From assembly GCA_000961765.1 (NCBI GenBank), contig LADT01000087.1, positions 45,409 to 109,408 on the forward strand: DNA of 64,000 nucleotides, in the 5' to 3' direction. Each line of letters begins with the position of its first letter. Positions within the stretch are counted from its first letter, which is position 1. The notes below the pieces were generated by a model that searched no databases, was not told the origin of the DNA, and saw only the letters and a list, made by a program, of their open reading frames with translations. This document shows, in pieces, positions 53,688-64,000 of this stretch. This stretch comes from Clostridiaceae bacterium BRH_c20a. Its GTDB lineage: Bacteria; Bacillota; Peptococcia; Peptococcales; BICA1-8. A program made the position numbers and the translations under genes.

Positions 53688-56600
53688 ATGGGGAAGAGGT
53701 TTTTAGCTGTTATGTTAGTATTTTTAATGATGTTTTCCTTACTGCCAGTGGGAGCCTTTGCCGCAAGTAAGGGTAATGAGGGTAACGAAGGTAGTGAAAA
53801 AACCGTTGTTTTTACTATTGATCAAAAAAACTATCTAAGTGGCGGCAACATAGTCCAAACAGATGTAGCCCCATATATAAAAAGCCTAGGGGATGGTACT
53901 ATCGGTGGTAGAACCATGGTGCCGGTAGCCTTTTTAGCCCCAGCTTTAGGAACGGAGCCGGCGGTTTGGCATCCTCAAGAGAGAAGGGTAACCATCAAAA
54001 AGGGTAATGACCTTATCTCTATAACCATTGGCAGCAAAGAACTAGTGATAAACGGCAAAAAACTGTTAATGGATGTGGAAGCAGAGATCAAGGATACAGG
54101 GGATGGCACCGGGGGAAGAACTATGCTGCCTATATCCTTTATAGCCAAGGCCTTGGAAGTAGCCTATCAATGGGAACCTATTAGTAGAACAGTATCATTC
54201 TATGGCTATACAAAAACCTATAGCGAAAAAGGAACCTTTGGCCCCCAATCAGGGCTTGAGACCATAGATGGCAGTGTAGTGGTAAAAGCCGATGGAGTTA
54301 TATTACAAAACCTAGTTATCAAAGGCAATCTCACCATCGCTGAAGAAGTAGGTGATGGTGATGTTACCCTGAACAATATTACAGTAAATGGTGAGACCTA
54401 TATCCGCGGAGGCGGTAAAGACAGTATCCATATCAATGGCGGTCAATACAAAAATATTACCGTGCAAAATGTAAATGGTAAAGTTAGAGTAGTAGCCAAG
54501 GACGTAAACAATCTCCCTGTAGTCATCTCGGAAGATGCTAAAGGAGAAGAAATAATTTTGGAGGGTAATTTCTCCAGTGTAAAAGTAGAGGCAGAAGGAA
54601 TAAATATTTCAACCCAAGGCAATACAACCATCAAAGAAATCATAGTTTCAGAAACAGCCAAAGAAACTAAGCTAAACCTGGCTAAAAACACAACTGTTGA
54701 AAAGGTGGTACTGGACAGTAAGACAGAAGTGAAAGGTACAGGTACCATTAAAGAAGCCGAGATAAAGGCGGACGGGGTACAGTTTGAGAAAAAGCCAGAA
54801 AAGCAAACTGTATCAGAAAAAGTAAAGGAAGCACCTAAGGTGGAAACCCCTGCTTCCCAGCCATCAACGGGTGGTAGCAGTGGCGGTGGCGGAAGCTCTA
54901 CTAAACCCGTTACAGGAGTAAGTTTGAATCATTCCTCAGCAACAATGATCCTGGGAGGAGAAACATTAGAGCTGATACCCACGGTGACACCGGATAATGC
55001 TACCAATAAAAGTGTAACATGGTCTTCCGACGTGGAAGATGTAGCCACAGTAGATAGTAATGGAGTAGTAACAGCAGTAGGAGTCGGAACGGCTACTATT
55101 ACTGTAACAACAGAAGATGGCAATAAGACGGCTACTTGTACTGTTACTGTAGTTCAAGCTGTGCCTGTAACAATAACCGGTTACGAAGGTAGCGAAACAG
55201 AGGTAGTAATACCGAAGTTTATAGAAGGAAGTAAAATAGATACTATTGATTTCACAATAGCAGAAACCTTGGGAGCTGATGAAGTAGGGATAGTGACAAA
55301 AATCGGCGATTGGGCACTTTCATATCCAGCTGTACCCAAAACCAAATTTACCATACCCGACAGTGTAAAAATTATAGGAGAGGGTGCCTTTTCAGGAAAT
55401 GCCCTTACTCATATAGAAATACCTGACAGTGTGACAGAGATTGGGTATTGGGCTTTTTCCTACAATAATCTTACTAGTATTATAATACCCGATAGTGTTA
55501 CTAGCATTGGTGAAGAAGCATTTGAAAATAACCAACTTACTGGGATAACAATACCAGACAGCCTTAAAATCGATAAATCCAACGGTATAGTGAGCTTAAA
55601 TATAGGTCCTGGGGCATTCGGGTACAATTCCTTTGCTGACTTTGCAAATATCAAGCTACCTGATGGAATAACAATCATAGAAGACTGGTTTAGTAATAAT
55701 GAGCATCTTACTAGCCTAGATTTACCAGAGGGTATAACCACCATAGGAAACAACGCCTTTCAAAACTGCGGGCTTAAAAGTGTATCTATACCTGACAGTG
55801 TAAAAAGTATCGGTAATGAAGCCTTCGCATACAATGCACTTACCAGTATAGTGATACCCGATAGCCTCAAGATAGAAAAAGATGGGGAAACAAGCCTAAA
55901 CATTGGAAGAAATGCTTTTTCTTTTAACGAATTTACTAATTTTTCCAACATAGAGATGCCTCATGACATCACAATTATAGAAAACTGGTTTCAAGGCAAT
56001 AACGAAATAACCGATTTAAGCATACCTAGCAATATTAAGAAGATTGGCCATGGGGCCTTCCAAAGCTCAGGCCTTGAAACAGTAGTGATACCAGATGGTG
56101 TTACTGATATTGGATTTAATGCTTTTAATTATAATAAACTTATTTCTATTAATATACCTAATAGCGTAACTAGCATTGGCGGTAGTGCTTTTGCTTGGAA
56201 TAAGCTAACTGCAGTTGAAATACCGGATAGTGTAAAATCTATTGGTAGTTTTGCTTTTCAATATAATAATATTACTAGCATCACCATAGGTGAAGGAGTA
56301 GAGTTAGGAAATAAAATAATTAATAACAACGATGATAACGTTGCTGATTACTTCCTTGATGTGTATAACGGTGCCGGCACCTATACAGGTACTCAAACAG
56401 GACCTTGGACCAAGGTAATGCCTGATACTTCAGTATCAACTGCCAGCCTAACATCTGCCCAATCAGTACAGGCAGGGGATAATAATGTAACTATAGCTAT
56501 CCAACTTAAAGATAGCCAGGGAAATGCCTTAGGGGGGACTTACGATATTTGTGTATCAGGTCAGTTAGGACAGTCATCTGTGATGCTCAAGGAATCTGAT

Positions 56601-57710
56601 AAAGTTCATTTTAACTCTCAAGGTGAAGCAACTATTAATCTATCTATACATACAGCAGGTACTTATAATGATGCAAAGGTAGAATTAAAGACGGCATCAG
56701 ATACATGGAGCACAATAGGGAATACCTTTAGCATAGAAGTAACTCGCGGAGAGGCAGCAAAGCTTGGTATAGCACGCCAGCCCTTTGCTGATAAGGATAA
56801 TCCTCAGCCTATAATCCATGTGCTAGATGAGTATGGCAACATTGTTACCGATTTTAATCTGGAGGTTACAGCAGCAGTAGGAGTAGGAGTAGGAGACTGG
56901 ACATTAGAAGGAACAACCCCTGTAACAGCCTTAGGAGGAATAGCTACATTTGGAGATTTAACACCTAAAACGACTTCAGATGTTTTAAATGCAACCATTG
57001 TTTTTAGTGGGGTAGATTTGACACCGGTTGAATCCGAACCTTTTCAAGTCCTTACCCCTAAAATCCTCGCAGATGAATCCTACACAACTGGTCAATTTGG
57101 AAAAATTGAATATGTCAATGTTAAGTTCTCTGAACCAGTTACATATAGCACAAGTGTAGCTGATTATACAGTAGCTGATGCGGTGTATAGTCAGTCTATT
57201 ACGGTACAAAATGTTACATCAATAAGCTTCGATGAAGTTCGTTTAACCCTCGATACGTTGGATGAAGATAATTATACAGGTGTTGTATCAGTAACCCCTG
57301 CTGAAGGTGCAATTACCAACTCATTTGGTAATACAGTGGCTAGTGCTCCTGTGAATATTAAAGATAAAGTAAAACCAGCTATGTCACATGCTGTGATTGT
57401 TTCTGATGATACAGCAAGGATATATTTTTCTGAACGGATAACAATTGATAATCCTGAAAAGGGCCGCTTCCAATATGATCCTGTTGGTGGTCCAGGTTCG
57501 ACGCGGCTAGATGAAGATGCTCCACCTAATATTATTTCTGACAGAGAAGTACTCGTCACATTTACAGGTGCCTTTTCATCGGAGATTACAAGAGATAGTT
57601 TGTTTGCTTATTCTCCGGATGAAGGAGGAAGCTCTTCTAATATCAAGGATTTAGCTGGGAATGAAGCAGAAGGTTATACAATTTATGGTCGCTATATTAG
57701 TAGAAACTAA
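53688..57710 (+). CDS. Large secreted surface protein: copper-amine-oxidase N-terminal-like domain, beta-helix region, Big2, BspA-like LRR, Ig-like domains
   Basis: Signal peptide; GGRTMVPVAFLAPAL / GGRTMLPISFIAKALE; VTGVSLNHSSATMILGGETLELIPTVTPDNATNKSVTWSS; repeated IPDSVTSIGEEAFENNQLTGI. Confidence 0.85.
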   Translation: MGKRFLAVMLVFLMMFSLLPVGAFAASKGNEGNEGSEKTVVFTIDQKNYLSGGNIVQTDVAPYIKSLGDGTIGGRTMVPVAFLAPALGTEPAVWHPQERRVTIKKGNDLISITIGSKELVINGKKLLMDVEAEIKDTGDGTGGRTMLPISFIAKALEVAYQWEPISRTVSFYGYTKTYSEKGTFGPQSGLETIDGSVVVKADGVILQNLVIKGNLTIAEEVGDGDVTLNNITVNGETYIRGGGKDSIHINGGQYKNITVQNVNGKVRVVAKDVNNLPVVISEDAKGEEIILEGNFSSVKVEAEGINISTQGNTTIKEIIVSETAKETKLNLAKNTTVEKVVLDSKTEVKGTGTIKEAEIKADGVQFEKKPEKQTVSEKVKEAPKVETPASQPSTGGSSGGGGSSTKPVTGVSLNHSSATMILGGETLELIPTVTPDNATNKSVTWSSDVEDVATVDSNGVVTAVGVGTATITVTTEDGNKTATCTVTVVQAVPVTITGYEGSETEVVIPKFIEGSKIDTIDFTIAETLGADEVGIVTKIGDWALSYPAVPKTKFTIPDSVKIIGEGAFSGNALTHIEIPDSVTEIGYWAFSYNNLTSIIIPDSVTSIGEEAFENNQLTGITIPDSLKIDKSNGIVSLNIGPGAFGYNSFADFANIKLPDGITIIEDWFSNNEHLTSLDLPEGITTIGNNAFQNCGLKSVSIPDSVKSIGNEAFAYNALTSIVIPDSLKIEKDGETSLNIGRNAFSFNEFTNFSNIEMPHDITIIENWFQGNNEITDLSIPSNIKKIGHGAFQSSGLETVVIPDGVTDIGFNAFNYNKLISINIPNSVTSIGGSAFAWNKLTAVEIPDSVKSIGSFAFQYNNITSITIGEGVELGNKIINNNDDNVADYFLDVYNGAGTYTGTQTGPWTKVMPDTSVSTASLTSAQSVQAGDNNVTIAIQLKDSQGNALGGTYDICVSGQLGQSSVMLKESDKVHFNSQGEATINLSIHTAGTYNDAKVELKTASDTWSTIGNTFSIEVTRGEAAKLGIARQPFADKDNPQPIIHVLDEYGNIVTDFNLEVTAAVGVGVGDWTLEGTTPVTALGGIATFGDLTPKTTSDVLNATIVFSGVDLTPVESEPFQVLTPKILADESYTTGQFGKIEYVNVKFSEPVTYSTSVADYTVADAVYSQSITVQNVTSISFDEVRLTLDTLDEDNYTGVVSVTPAEGAITNSFGNTVASAPVNIKDKVKPAMSHAVIVSDDTARIYFSERITIDNPEKGRFQYDPVGGPGSTRLDEDAPPNIISDREVLVTFTGAFSSEITRDSLFAYSPDEGGSSSNIKDLAGNEAEGYTIYGRYISRN

Positions 57711-57722
57711 ATAAAATAATCA

Positions 57723-57762
57723 AAATCCTTTCTCCGTAACTAAATGGAGAAAGGATTTTTTT
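57723..57762 (+). terminator. Rho-independent terminator
   Basis: AATCCTTTCTCC-N-GGAGAAAGGATTTTTTTT. Confidence 0.9.
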
Positions 57763-57849
57763 TATTGCAAGAAACTGTCATAACCTACTGCAGGTTTTTA
57801 AAAGAACTTTGTCGTAATAGAGTATAAAGAAAAAATATCTGGAGGCTCC

Positions 57850-60800
57850 ATGAAGCGAGACAAAAAATTTAAACAAACTTTCATAAAAATTATACTATTA
57901 ATCTTTTTCCTAAATATTTTCCCGCCCTTTAATGCCTATGGACAAAATAATTCTTCTAATGAATCTGAGCCAAGGGCAGTGAATGGTGTTATTGATTTAA
58001 GTGACTTTACGGAAAATACATATAAAAATATCAAGCTCGACGGTCAATGGGAATTCTATTGGAATGAATTATTTACTCCCGAGGAGTTGGACAAGCCCAG
58101 GGAAAAATCATATATCTCTATCCCCGGGTCATGGAACAGCTTTGAAGTTGACGGTGAGCCCATAGGGGGAGACGGATATGCTACTTTCAGGCTGACGATA
58201 AAACTGCCGGAAGATGCAGGGGCTTTAGCCTTGAAGCTTCCTTCTATCTATACAGCCCATAAATTATGGGTGAATGGGGAGTTAGTCAGTGAAGAAGGAG
58301 AGGTAGGTCAATCAAAAGAAGAAGCTAGGGCAAGGCACTATCGTAAAGTAGTGCCTATTCAACCAGAGAATGGTGAGGTTGTTCTTGTTTTTCAGGTTTC
58401 TAACTTTATGCACAGAATGGGAGGAATCTGGCAGCCAATACTCATTGGCGACTACAATACCATAAAAAATAACTATGATATGAGTACGGTTTCTGATGCA
58501 TTTCTTTTCGGTATCCTATTTGTACTGGGATTTTTCTATATGGCATTTTACTTTATAAGAAGACGGGAAAAAAGTGCCCTATACTTCGGTATTTTTGCTC
58601 TGATTATGTCCTTTAGAATTATTTCAGTGGGCAATATTTTGATTGTTAGGTTTTTTGAAACCATACCCCAAGAAGCTGTTTTAAGATTGGAGTATATGAC
58701 CTTTTATGGAGGTATGGTGGCATACACAGGGTTTGTTTATTCTATGTTTCCAAAAGAAGCATCAAAAAAAGTCTGGTTTGTGGTTGGGGTAGTAACCCTT
58801 ATTGAGACTCTAGTGGTTTTATTTACTTCACCCAGCTTCTTTTCCAGGATACTATACATATATCAAATTTTTGCAGTCATTCTCCTGGCCTACTTAGTGT
58901 TTATTATCATTAAAGCAGCAGTAAGAGGAAAAAAAGAAGCATGGCTGGTTATGATAAGTGGAGTTATTTTCTTTGGCACAGCTGTTAATGACATGCTATT
59001 TTATAATGAAAAAATCAATACAGGTAACCTATATCCACTGGGTCTTTTGGCACTGGTATTTACCCAAGCCCTGTTGTTATTAAAAAGATTTACCAATGCC
59101 TTTTCAACGGTGGAAATCTTAAATACAAAACTTATTGAAAAGGATAAATTAAAGGATGAATTTCTTGACGATGTGGCCCATGGGATTCTAACGCCTACCA
59201 ATGGTATGGTGGGTATAGCCGAAGCCCTTTACGATGGTAAGGATGGAGGATTGAATGAGGCGCAAAAATCAAATCTAGAGCTTATAATTTCCAATGGTAG
59301 ACGACTTGGCAACTTAGTGAAGGACATACAGGACTTTTCCAGGTTGAAAAACAGGGACATTGAGCTTAAAATGGATAATTTAGATTTAAACTATGTGTCT
59401 GAATCGGTTATGGCCATATGTAGAACCTTAGTTGATAATTCCAAGGTAGAATTGGTAAATGAAATATCCCCAAATGAGTTTTATATTAAAGCAGATGAGA
59501 CTAGAATTTACCAAATCTTCTTTAATCTTGTTGAGAATGCCATTAAGTATACAACTTCCGGTAAAGTAGGTATTTCCGCAACTAAAAAGGGTAAGGATGT
59601 GGAAGTTACAGTATATGATACGGGTATTGGAATACCTAAAGATAAGCTCCATACCATATTTGAACCCTATGTTCAGGTTTCTGAAGGTCAGAACATAGGC
59701 TATGGTGGTTTTGGGTTGGGACTATTTATTACTAAAAATCTTATAGAGTTACATGGAGGAAGGATAAAGGTACACTCTGAAGAAGGCAAAGGTACGAAGT
59801 TTGTATTTTCATTCCCTGGGGGAGAGAAACCCATTGAAAGCAAGGACAATCTCCACCTAACCACTGCCAATCATTTAAATTCACACTGGGCACAAAATAA
59901 AGAGATGGAGCAGGATAAAACCTATAGGATTCTTGTGGTTGATGATGAAGCTGTTAACAGACAGGTTCTGGAAAGTCATCTCACCCATGAAGGCTATACT
60001 GTCCATACTTTGGCCAGTGGTGGGGAGGCCCTTAGTCTAATCAAGGGAGGCAAAGGCTACGACCTTATTATTCTTGATATTATGATGCCAGAGATGACTG
60101 GGTTTGAAGTTTGTCAGGAAGTTAGGAAGATACATACCCTTTCTGAATTGCCTATACTGGTTATTTCAGTAAAAAATAGAACAGAAGATATTATAAAGAT
60201 TTTAGAACTTGGAGCCAATGACTATTTATCTAGGTCCTTTGACAAAAAGGAATTATTGGCTAGAGTAAAAACCCTTATTATGATGAGAAAATCTGTAAGA
60301 GAGGCTTTAGAAGCCCAGATAGGTTTCTTACAGGCCCAAATAAAACCCCATTTTTTATATAATGCTTTGAACAGTATTATGGGGTTGTGCATTGACCAGC
60401 CTGAGAAAGCCTATAATCTTTTGGGTGAGTTTAGCAACTACCTTAGAGGAAAATTTGGACTGAAAAGTATGGATAGTCCTATCTCCCTGGGGAAAGAAAT
60501 TGATTTTATTAAATCCTATATGAGTATTGAGAAAGCGCGATTTGGAGACAAACTTGAATTTGAGCTCAACATAGAGGCAGGTCAAAATTTGCTTATACCT
60601 CCTTTGATTCTTCAACCCCTTGTGGAAAATGCGGTTAAGCATGGGATTTATCCTAAACCCGATGGAGGAAAGGTTGTAATATCGGCGAAAACGGAGGAGA
60701 AAGAGACTATAATCTCAGTGGAGGATAATGGGATAGGGATGTCCAGGGAAAGAATTACCGCTATACTTACAGGTTCTAGCTCTGGGCAAGGAATAGGACT

Positions 60801-60912
60801 TAAAAATGTTGATGAACGGTTAAAGCTTTACTACGGGCAAGGGCTTATTATTGAAAGTTCTCCCGGCAAAGGGACTAAAATTTATCTAAAGATTCCGGAT
60901 TACTTACCTTAA
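57850..60912 (+). CDS. Hybrid sensor: 7TMR-DISM + HisKA/HATPase + REC + LytS-type His_kinase/HATPase
   Basis: VAHGILTPTNGMVG, NAIKYT/GFGLGLFITKNL, REC LIILDIMMPEMTGFEV, QIKPHFLYNALNSI, LVENAVKHGI. Confidence 0.88.
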   Translation: MKRDKKFKQTFIKIILLIFFLNIFPPFNAYGQNNSSNESEPRAVNGVIDLSDFTENTYKNIKLDGQWEFYWNELFTPEELDKPREKSYISIPGSWNSFEVDGEPIGGDGYATFRLTIKLPEDAGALALKLPSIYTAHKLWVNGELVSEEGEVGQSKEEARARHYRKVVPIQPENGEVVLVFQVSNFMHRMGGIWQPILIGDYNTIKNNYDMSTVSDAFLFGILFVLGFFYMAFYFIRRREKSALYFGIFALIMSFRIISVGNILIVRFFETIPQEAVLRLEYMTFYGGMVAYTGFVYSMFPKEASKKVWFVVGVVTLIETLVVLFTSPSFFSRILYIYQIFAVILLAYLVFIIIKAAVRGKKEAWLVMISGVIFFGTAVNDMLFYNEKINTGNLYPLGLLALVFTQALLLLKRFTNAFSTVEILNTKLIEKDKLKDEFLDDVAHGILTPTNGMVGIAEALYDGKDGGLNEAQKSNLELIISNGRRLGNLVKDIQDFSRLKNRDIELKMDNLDLNYVSESVMAICRTLVDNSKVELVNEISPNEFYIKADETRIYQIFFNLVENAIKYTTSGKVGISATKKGKDVEVTVYDTGIGIPKDKLHTIFEPYVQVSEGQNIGYGGFGLGLFITKNLIELHGGRIKVHSEEGKGTKFVFSFPGGEKPIESKDNLHLTTANHLNSHWAQNKEMEQDKTYRILVVDDEAVNRQVLESHLTHEGYTVHTLASGGEALSLIKGGKGYDLIILDIMMPEMTGFEVCQEVRKIHTLSELPILVISVKNRTEDIIKILELGANDYLSRSFDKKELLARVKTLIMMRKSVREALEAQIGFLQAQIKPHFLYNALNSIMGLCIDQPEKAYNLLGEFSNYLRGKFGLKSMDSPISLGKEIDFIKSYMSIEKARFGDKLEFELNIEAGQNLLIPPLILQPLVENAVKHGIYPKPDGGKVVISAKTEEKETIISVEDNGIGMSRERITAILTGSSSGQGIGLKNVDERLKLYYGQGLIIESSPGKGTKIYLKIPDYLP

Positions 60913-60928
60913 GGGAGGAGGTAGAATT

Positions 60929-61690
60929 TTGCTTAGGGCAATCTTAGTAGATGACGAGGTTTTAGCATTAAAAAATCTAAAGTTTGTATTAAGTCAATTT
61001 GCAGATATAGTAATTGAAGCAAGTATTGCTAATCCCCTGGAGGCTCTGGTGAAAATTGGGGGCATTAAGCCCGATGTGGTTTTTTTGGATATAGAAATGC
61101 CTCGAATAAACGGATTTGTTGTGGCCGAGGAAATACTGAAGGTTTCGGCACAAACCTTAGTTGTTTTTGTTACCGCTTATGACGAATATGCAGTCAAAGC
61201 ATTTGAAACAAATGCTATAGACTACATTCTAAAACCGGCATCGCCAGAAAGGATAAAACACACATTAGAGAAAATAAGAGAAAGATATAGTATTAGGAAA
61301 TCCTTAGAAGAATATCAGAGTTCAATCAGGAATGCCTCGGGTATGTTGGATTTTAAAATTGACAAGGTGATAGCCTGGAAAAATGATCGGATATTTCTTT
61401 TTGGTACGGAGGAAATACTGTATTTTACGTTAATGGACGGGGAAGCTGTGGTGGTTACCGAAGGTGATACATACAAGGTCAAGGGAACACTAAATAGTTG
61501 GGAGGAAAGTCTTAAAAAATTAGGGTTTTTTCGATGTCATAAAAGCTATCTTATCAATATAGATAAGATAGCTGTCATAAGTCCCATGTTTAAAAATACC
61601 TTTGCCATCAGACTAAAAAACTGCGCCACGGAAATTCCTGTAAGCCGCCGCTATGCCGTAGAGTTTAAGAAAAATTTTATATGGGGGTGA
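60929..61690 (+). CDS. LytTR-family response regulator
   Basis: REC DVVFLDIEMPRINGF; C-terminal LytTR domain RCHKSYLINIDKI; downstream of LytS-type kinase. Confidence 0.93.
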   Translation: MLRAILVDDEVLALKNLKFVLSQFADIVIEASIANPLEALVKIGGIKPDVVFLDIEMPRINGFVVAEEILKVSAQTLVVFVTAYDEYAVKAFETNAIDYILKPASPERIKHTLEKIRERYSIRKSLEEYQSSIRNASGMLDFKIDKVIAWKNDRIFLFGTEEILYFTLMDGEAVVVTEGDTYKVKGTLNSWEESLKKLGFFRCHKSYLINIDKIAVISPMFKNTFAIRLKNCATEIPVSRRYAVEFKKNFIWG

Positions 61691-62019
61691 CAAGGATGAT
61701 AAGCAAGAGTGGAATATATCATACGATTTCTACTAATTTAGTTTTGATCTCATGAAAAAAACTGAGTTTTGGAAGAAAGATGCCTGCATCTAGATTAGCC
61801 AAACAATACATAAAAAATTGAAACAAAAGGACTTGAACCCTCGTGGTTTAAGTCCTTTTGTTTTCCCATAAAAAAATATAGACAATTATACGCTCGTTTT
61901 GCGGAATTAAAATGATAGACTCTTGCCTGAAAGAAAGAATACAAAAACATATATACTCGTTTTGACAACGTATCAATATTTTGATAAAATGTGAGTACAA
62001 ACCGAATGGAGGTGTTGTA

Positions 62020-62292
62020 ATGGCTACTATTAGACCAAGTTCGGACTTACGCAATAAATACAATGAAATATCAGAGTTTTGCAATAAATATAATGAACCA
62101 GTGTTTATCACTAAGAATGGTACAGGGGATCTCGTTGTCTTGTCAAATGAGGAATATGAGCGTTTGAGCGGAAAATACGAACTGTACCGCCTACTTGACG
62201 AAGGTCTGGCATCCATGAAAAAAGGAACAGGCCGTCCAGCGGAGGAAGTATTTGCTGAGATAGCGAGGGAATTTGGCTTTGACAGAGTATAA
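62020..62292 (+). CDS. Phd/YefM-type antitoxin
   Basis: MATIRPSSDLRNKYNEISEFCNKYNEPVFITKNGTGDLVVLSNEEYERL; overlaps ParE/RelE toxin. Confidence 0.88.
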   Translation: MATIRPSSDLRNKYNEISEFCNKYNEPVFITKNGTGDLVVLSNEEYERLSGKYELYRLLDEGLASMKKGTGRPAEEVFAEIAREFGFDRV

Positions 62293-62593
62293 GATTGTCA
62301 TCGAACTCCCCGCTCAAAGAGATTTGCAAGGTATTCTCCGTTATATAACGGACACGCTGAAAGAGCCTGTTGTTGCTAGGCGAATTTATACATCAATCAA
62401 GGAGCAGATTCTGATGCTGAGTCAAATGCCGTTGCGGCACAGCGTTGTTCAGGATCAACCGTATGCTGCAATAGGAGTCCGCAGGTTGTTGGTTGAAAAT
62501 TATATCGCATTCTATATTATTAATGAAGCAAAGTGCGAAGTACACGTTCTGCGTATCCTCTATAACCGCAGAGAGTGGCAGAATATTTTATAA
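62273..62593 (+). CDS. ParE/RelE-type toxin
   Basis: KIVIELPAQRDLQGILRYITDTLKEPVVARRIY ... VRRLLVENYIAFYIINEAKCEVHVLRILYNRREW. Confidence 0.88.
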   Translation: MALTEYKIVIELPAQRDLQGILRYITDTLKEPVVARRIYTSIKEQILMLSQMPLRHSVVQDQPYAAIGVRRLLVENYIAFYIINEAKCEVHVLRILYNRREWQNIL

Positions 62594-63443
62594 AACCAAA
62601 TAGGAAGATGATGAGGCATCTTTTTTAGATGCGTCGGGCGCTATACCTTGAGCTATTCAGCTCTTTGACACCGGACCTATGCTGAATTCTTCCCCACTTG
62701 GGAATATCGCCCTGTTCACGGAATTGACTTGGAGACGTATTACGAAAGCAACATGGACGATGAAAAATACGTCAGTAAAATTCTGGATACCCGTCAGAGG
62801 AAGTAACTCACATCATAATAGAAATCCATTGTGAGTGGCATCTATATTCACCTAGCTTGCCAAATAATCTACCATCTATTGATAAGAAGTATTTGTCAAT
62901 AGATGGTTTTTATTTTGCCCTGGATGTCCCGGTAATAAAGCCGTTCCTGCCAATTTTGAGGAGCGGCTTTTACTGTTTAGTGCTGTTTTGAACGGAATAT
63001 TATTGGCGGTGATTGGATTAAGCCACGCTTTTTCAGTGGTCATGGCAAGAATAATTGTTGAAAATTAGGCAGGGGTGCGCATATCTAAAGGCATCGTTAA
63101 AAGATAGGGATAATCGTTAAAAATTAGCTAATCGTTCAATGGGGTCATTAGATAATATTTGGATATTTTCCGTAGACGTCGCACGTTGAGACAGTCGTGT
63201 TGATAGGGAAGGAATAGCTTGGTACCAAAGGATTTAGAGGTTTTTAAGTAAAAACGAGAGTGTCTTTTATGTTCCCTCAGACGGATAGTTTGAGGGTTTT
63301 TTGAACCCCTGGGGGTCTACTTTTACGCAGAAATATACTATGGCGCAAAACATAATGGGAGTTTTGTATAAATGTATGATTTATTTGAAGGGTTTTCTTA
63401 TTCGAGAAAGAACAATTAAAAATTAGAGTTTTTTATTATTAAC

Positions 63444-63825
63444 TCAACTTTCGCAGACTGAAATAGGCAGGTAAGCCTTGATGTAGTTAGGTAAGTCTGC
63501 GAACCATTGTTGTAGTTGACTTTTAATTAATCTTTGCATATTTTTGTTGCTCTTCTTTAACGTATCTTCAATAAGCTCAAGTAACTGCTGTAGAGCAACA
63601 GCCCAATCAAGGTCATTGATTTCATCACAAAGTTCATAAAACATACCACCCAGTGTTCGTTGATCACTGCTGCAGCGGTTTTGCCATGAAAGAACAATAT
63701 ATCTAGCAAAGACAATGGTTGTATGGCTAATTAAAGTATCATAAGAACGACCTTGAAACTCCTTTTGGAGCTTCAATAAAGATTTAGTCGTCTTGAAAAA
63801 AACTTCAATATCCCTTATGCCGATA
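63444..63825 (-). pseudogene. C-terminal fragment of IS4-type transposase
   Basis: Reverse strand reads IRDIEVFFKTTKSLLKLQKEFQGRSYDTLISHTTIVFARYIVLSWQNR...; N-terminal part absent. Confidence 0.8.
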
Positions 63826-63845
63826 TTTTTTAAATGCCGACTTTT

Positions 63846-63887
63846 TGATATTTGCCGTAAAAATACGTTATCTTTACGGCAAATATC
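63846..63887. terminator. Hairpin GATATTTGCCGTAAA...TTTACGGCAAATATC
   Basis: Perfect inverted arms downstream of the partial minus-strand CDS. Confidence 0.7.
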
Positions 63888-63894
63888 GGCATTA

Positions 63895-64000
63895 TTATTT
63901 CAGCCCACTCAGTCTTCTTAATGTTTCGTCATCATCTGCATATTTAAATGTAACATCATCCTTGAAAACGGAATCTCCATTTTCCGCAAGCTTTCTTTGC
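63895..64000 (-). CDS. Unidentified CDS C-terminus (partial)
   Basis: Open frame QRKLAENGDSVFKDDVTFKYADDETLRRLSGLK followed by two stops; runs off the window. Confidence 0.4.
   Translation of the reverse strand, partial: QRKLAENGDSVFKDDVTFKYADDDETLRRLSGLK

Overview
This 64 kb window is a Firmicutes (Clostridia/Peptococcaceae-like) chromosomal segment. The first ~44 kb is mostly conserved housekeeping DNA: ftsEX-ctp-minJ-like genes, a membrane-bound [NiFe] uptake hydrogenase with its maturation protease, uvrB/uvrA/uvrC, rapZ-yvcK-whiA, rpoN, a cggR-gap-pgk-tpiA-gpmI-eno glycolytic cluster, secG, a membrane pyrophosphatase, rnr and smpB. The intergenic gaps are unusual. They carry mosaics of short-period repeats: telomere-like GGTTAA hexamers, 7-8 bp microsatellites, and 29-33 bp (about three helical turns) degenerate arrays. 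The main array type is built on GTCAGACGC-N10-ACCC-N3-AGTAATT and recurs at five loci. Two of those are head-to-head inverted arrays with a conserved centre of identical spacing. From 44.6 kb the window becomes accessory-like. It starts with an ssrA (tmRNA) gene whose T-loop is split by a ~346 nt group I intron, then tRNA-Pro, an aberrant tRNA-Cys and a free-standing LAGLIDADG protein. Next come a tyrosine-recombinase remnant interrupted by a RAYT/Y1 transposase element with 30 bp inverted termini, and Big2-like and MORN secreted proteins. A three-gene SMC-ATPase (ABC-3C-like) conflict system follows; the 5' end of its first gene appears to have been cut off by a second partial copy of the transposon. 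The remainder holds a giant surface protein, a double-kinase hybrid sensor plus LytTR regulator, a Phd/ParE-type toxin-antitoxin pair and an IS4-type transposase remnant. All calls come from reading sequence and motifs; no searches were run.
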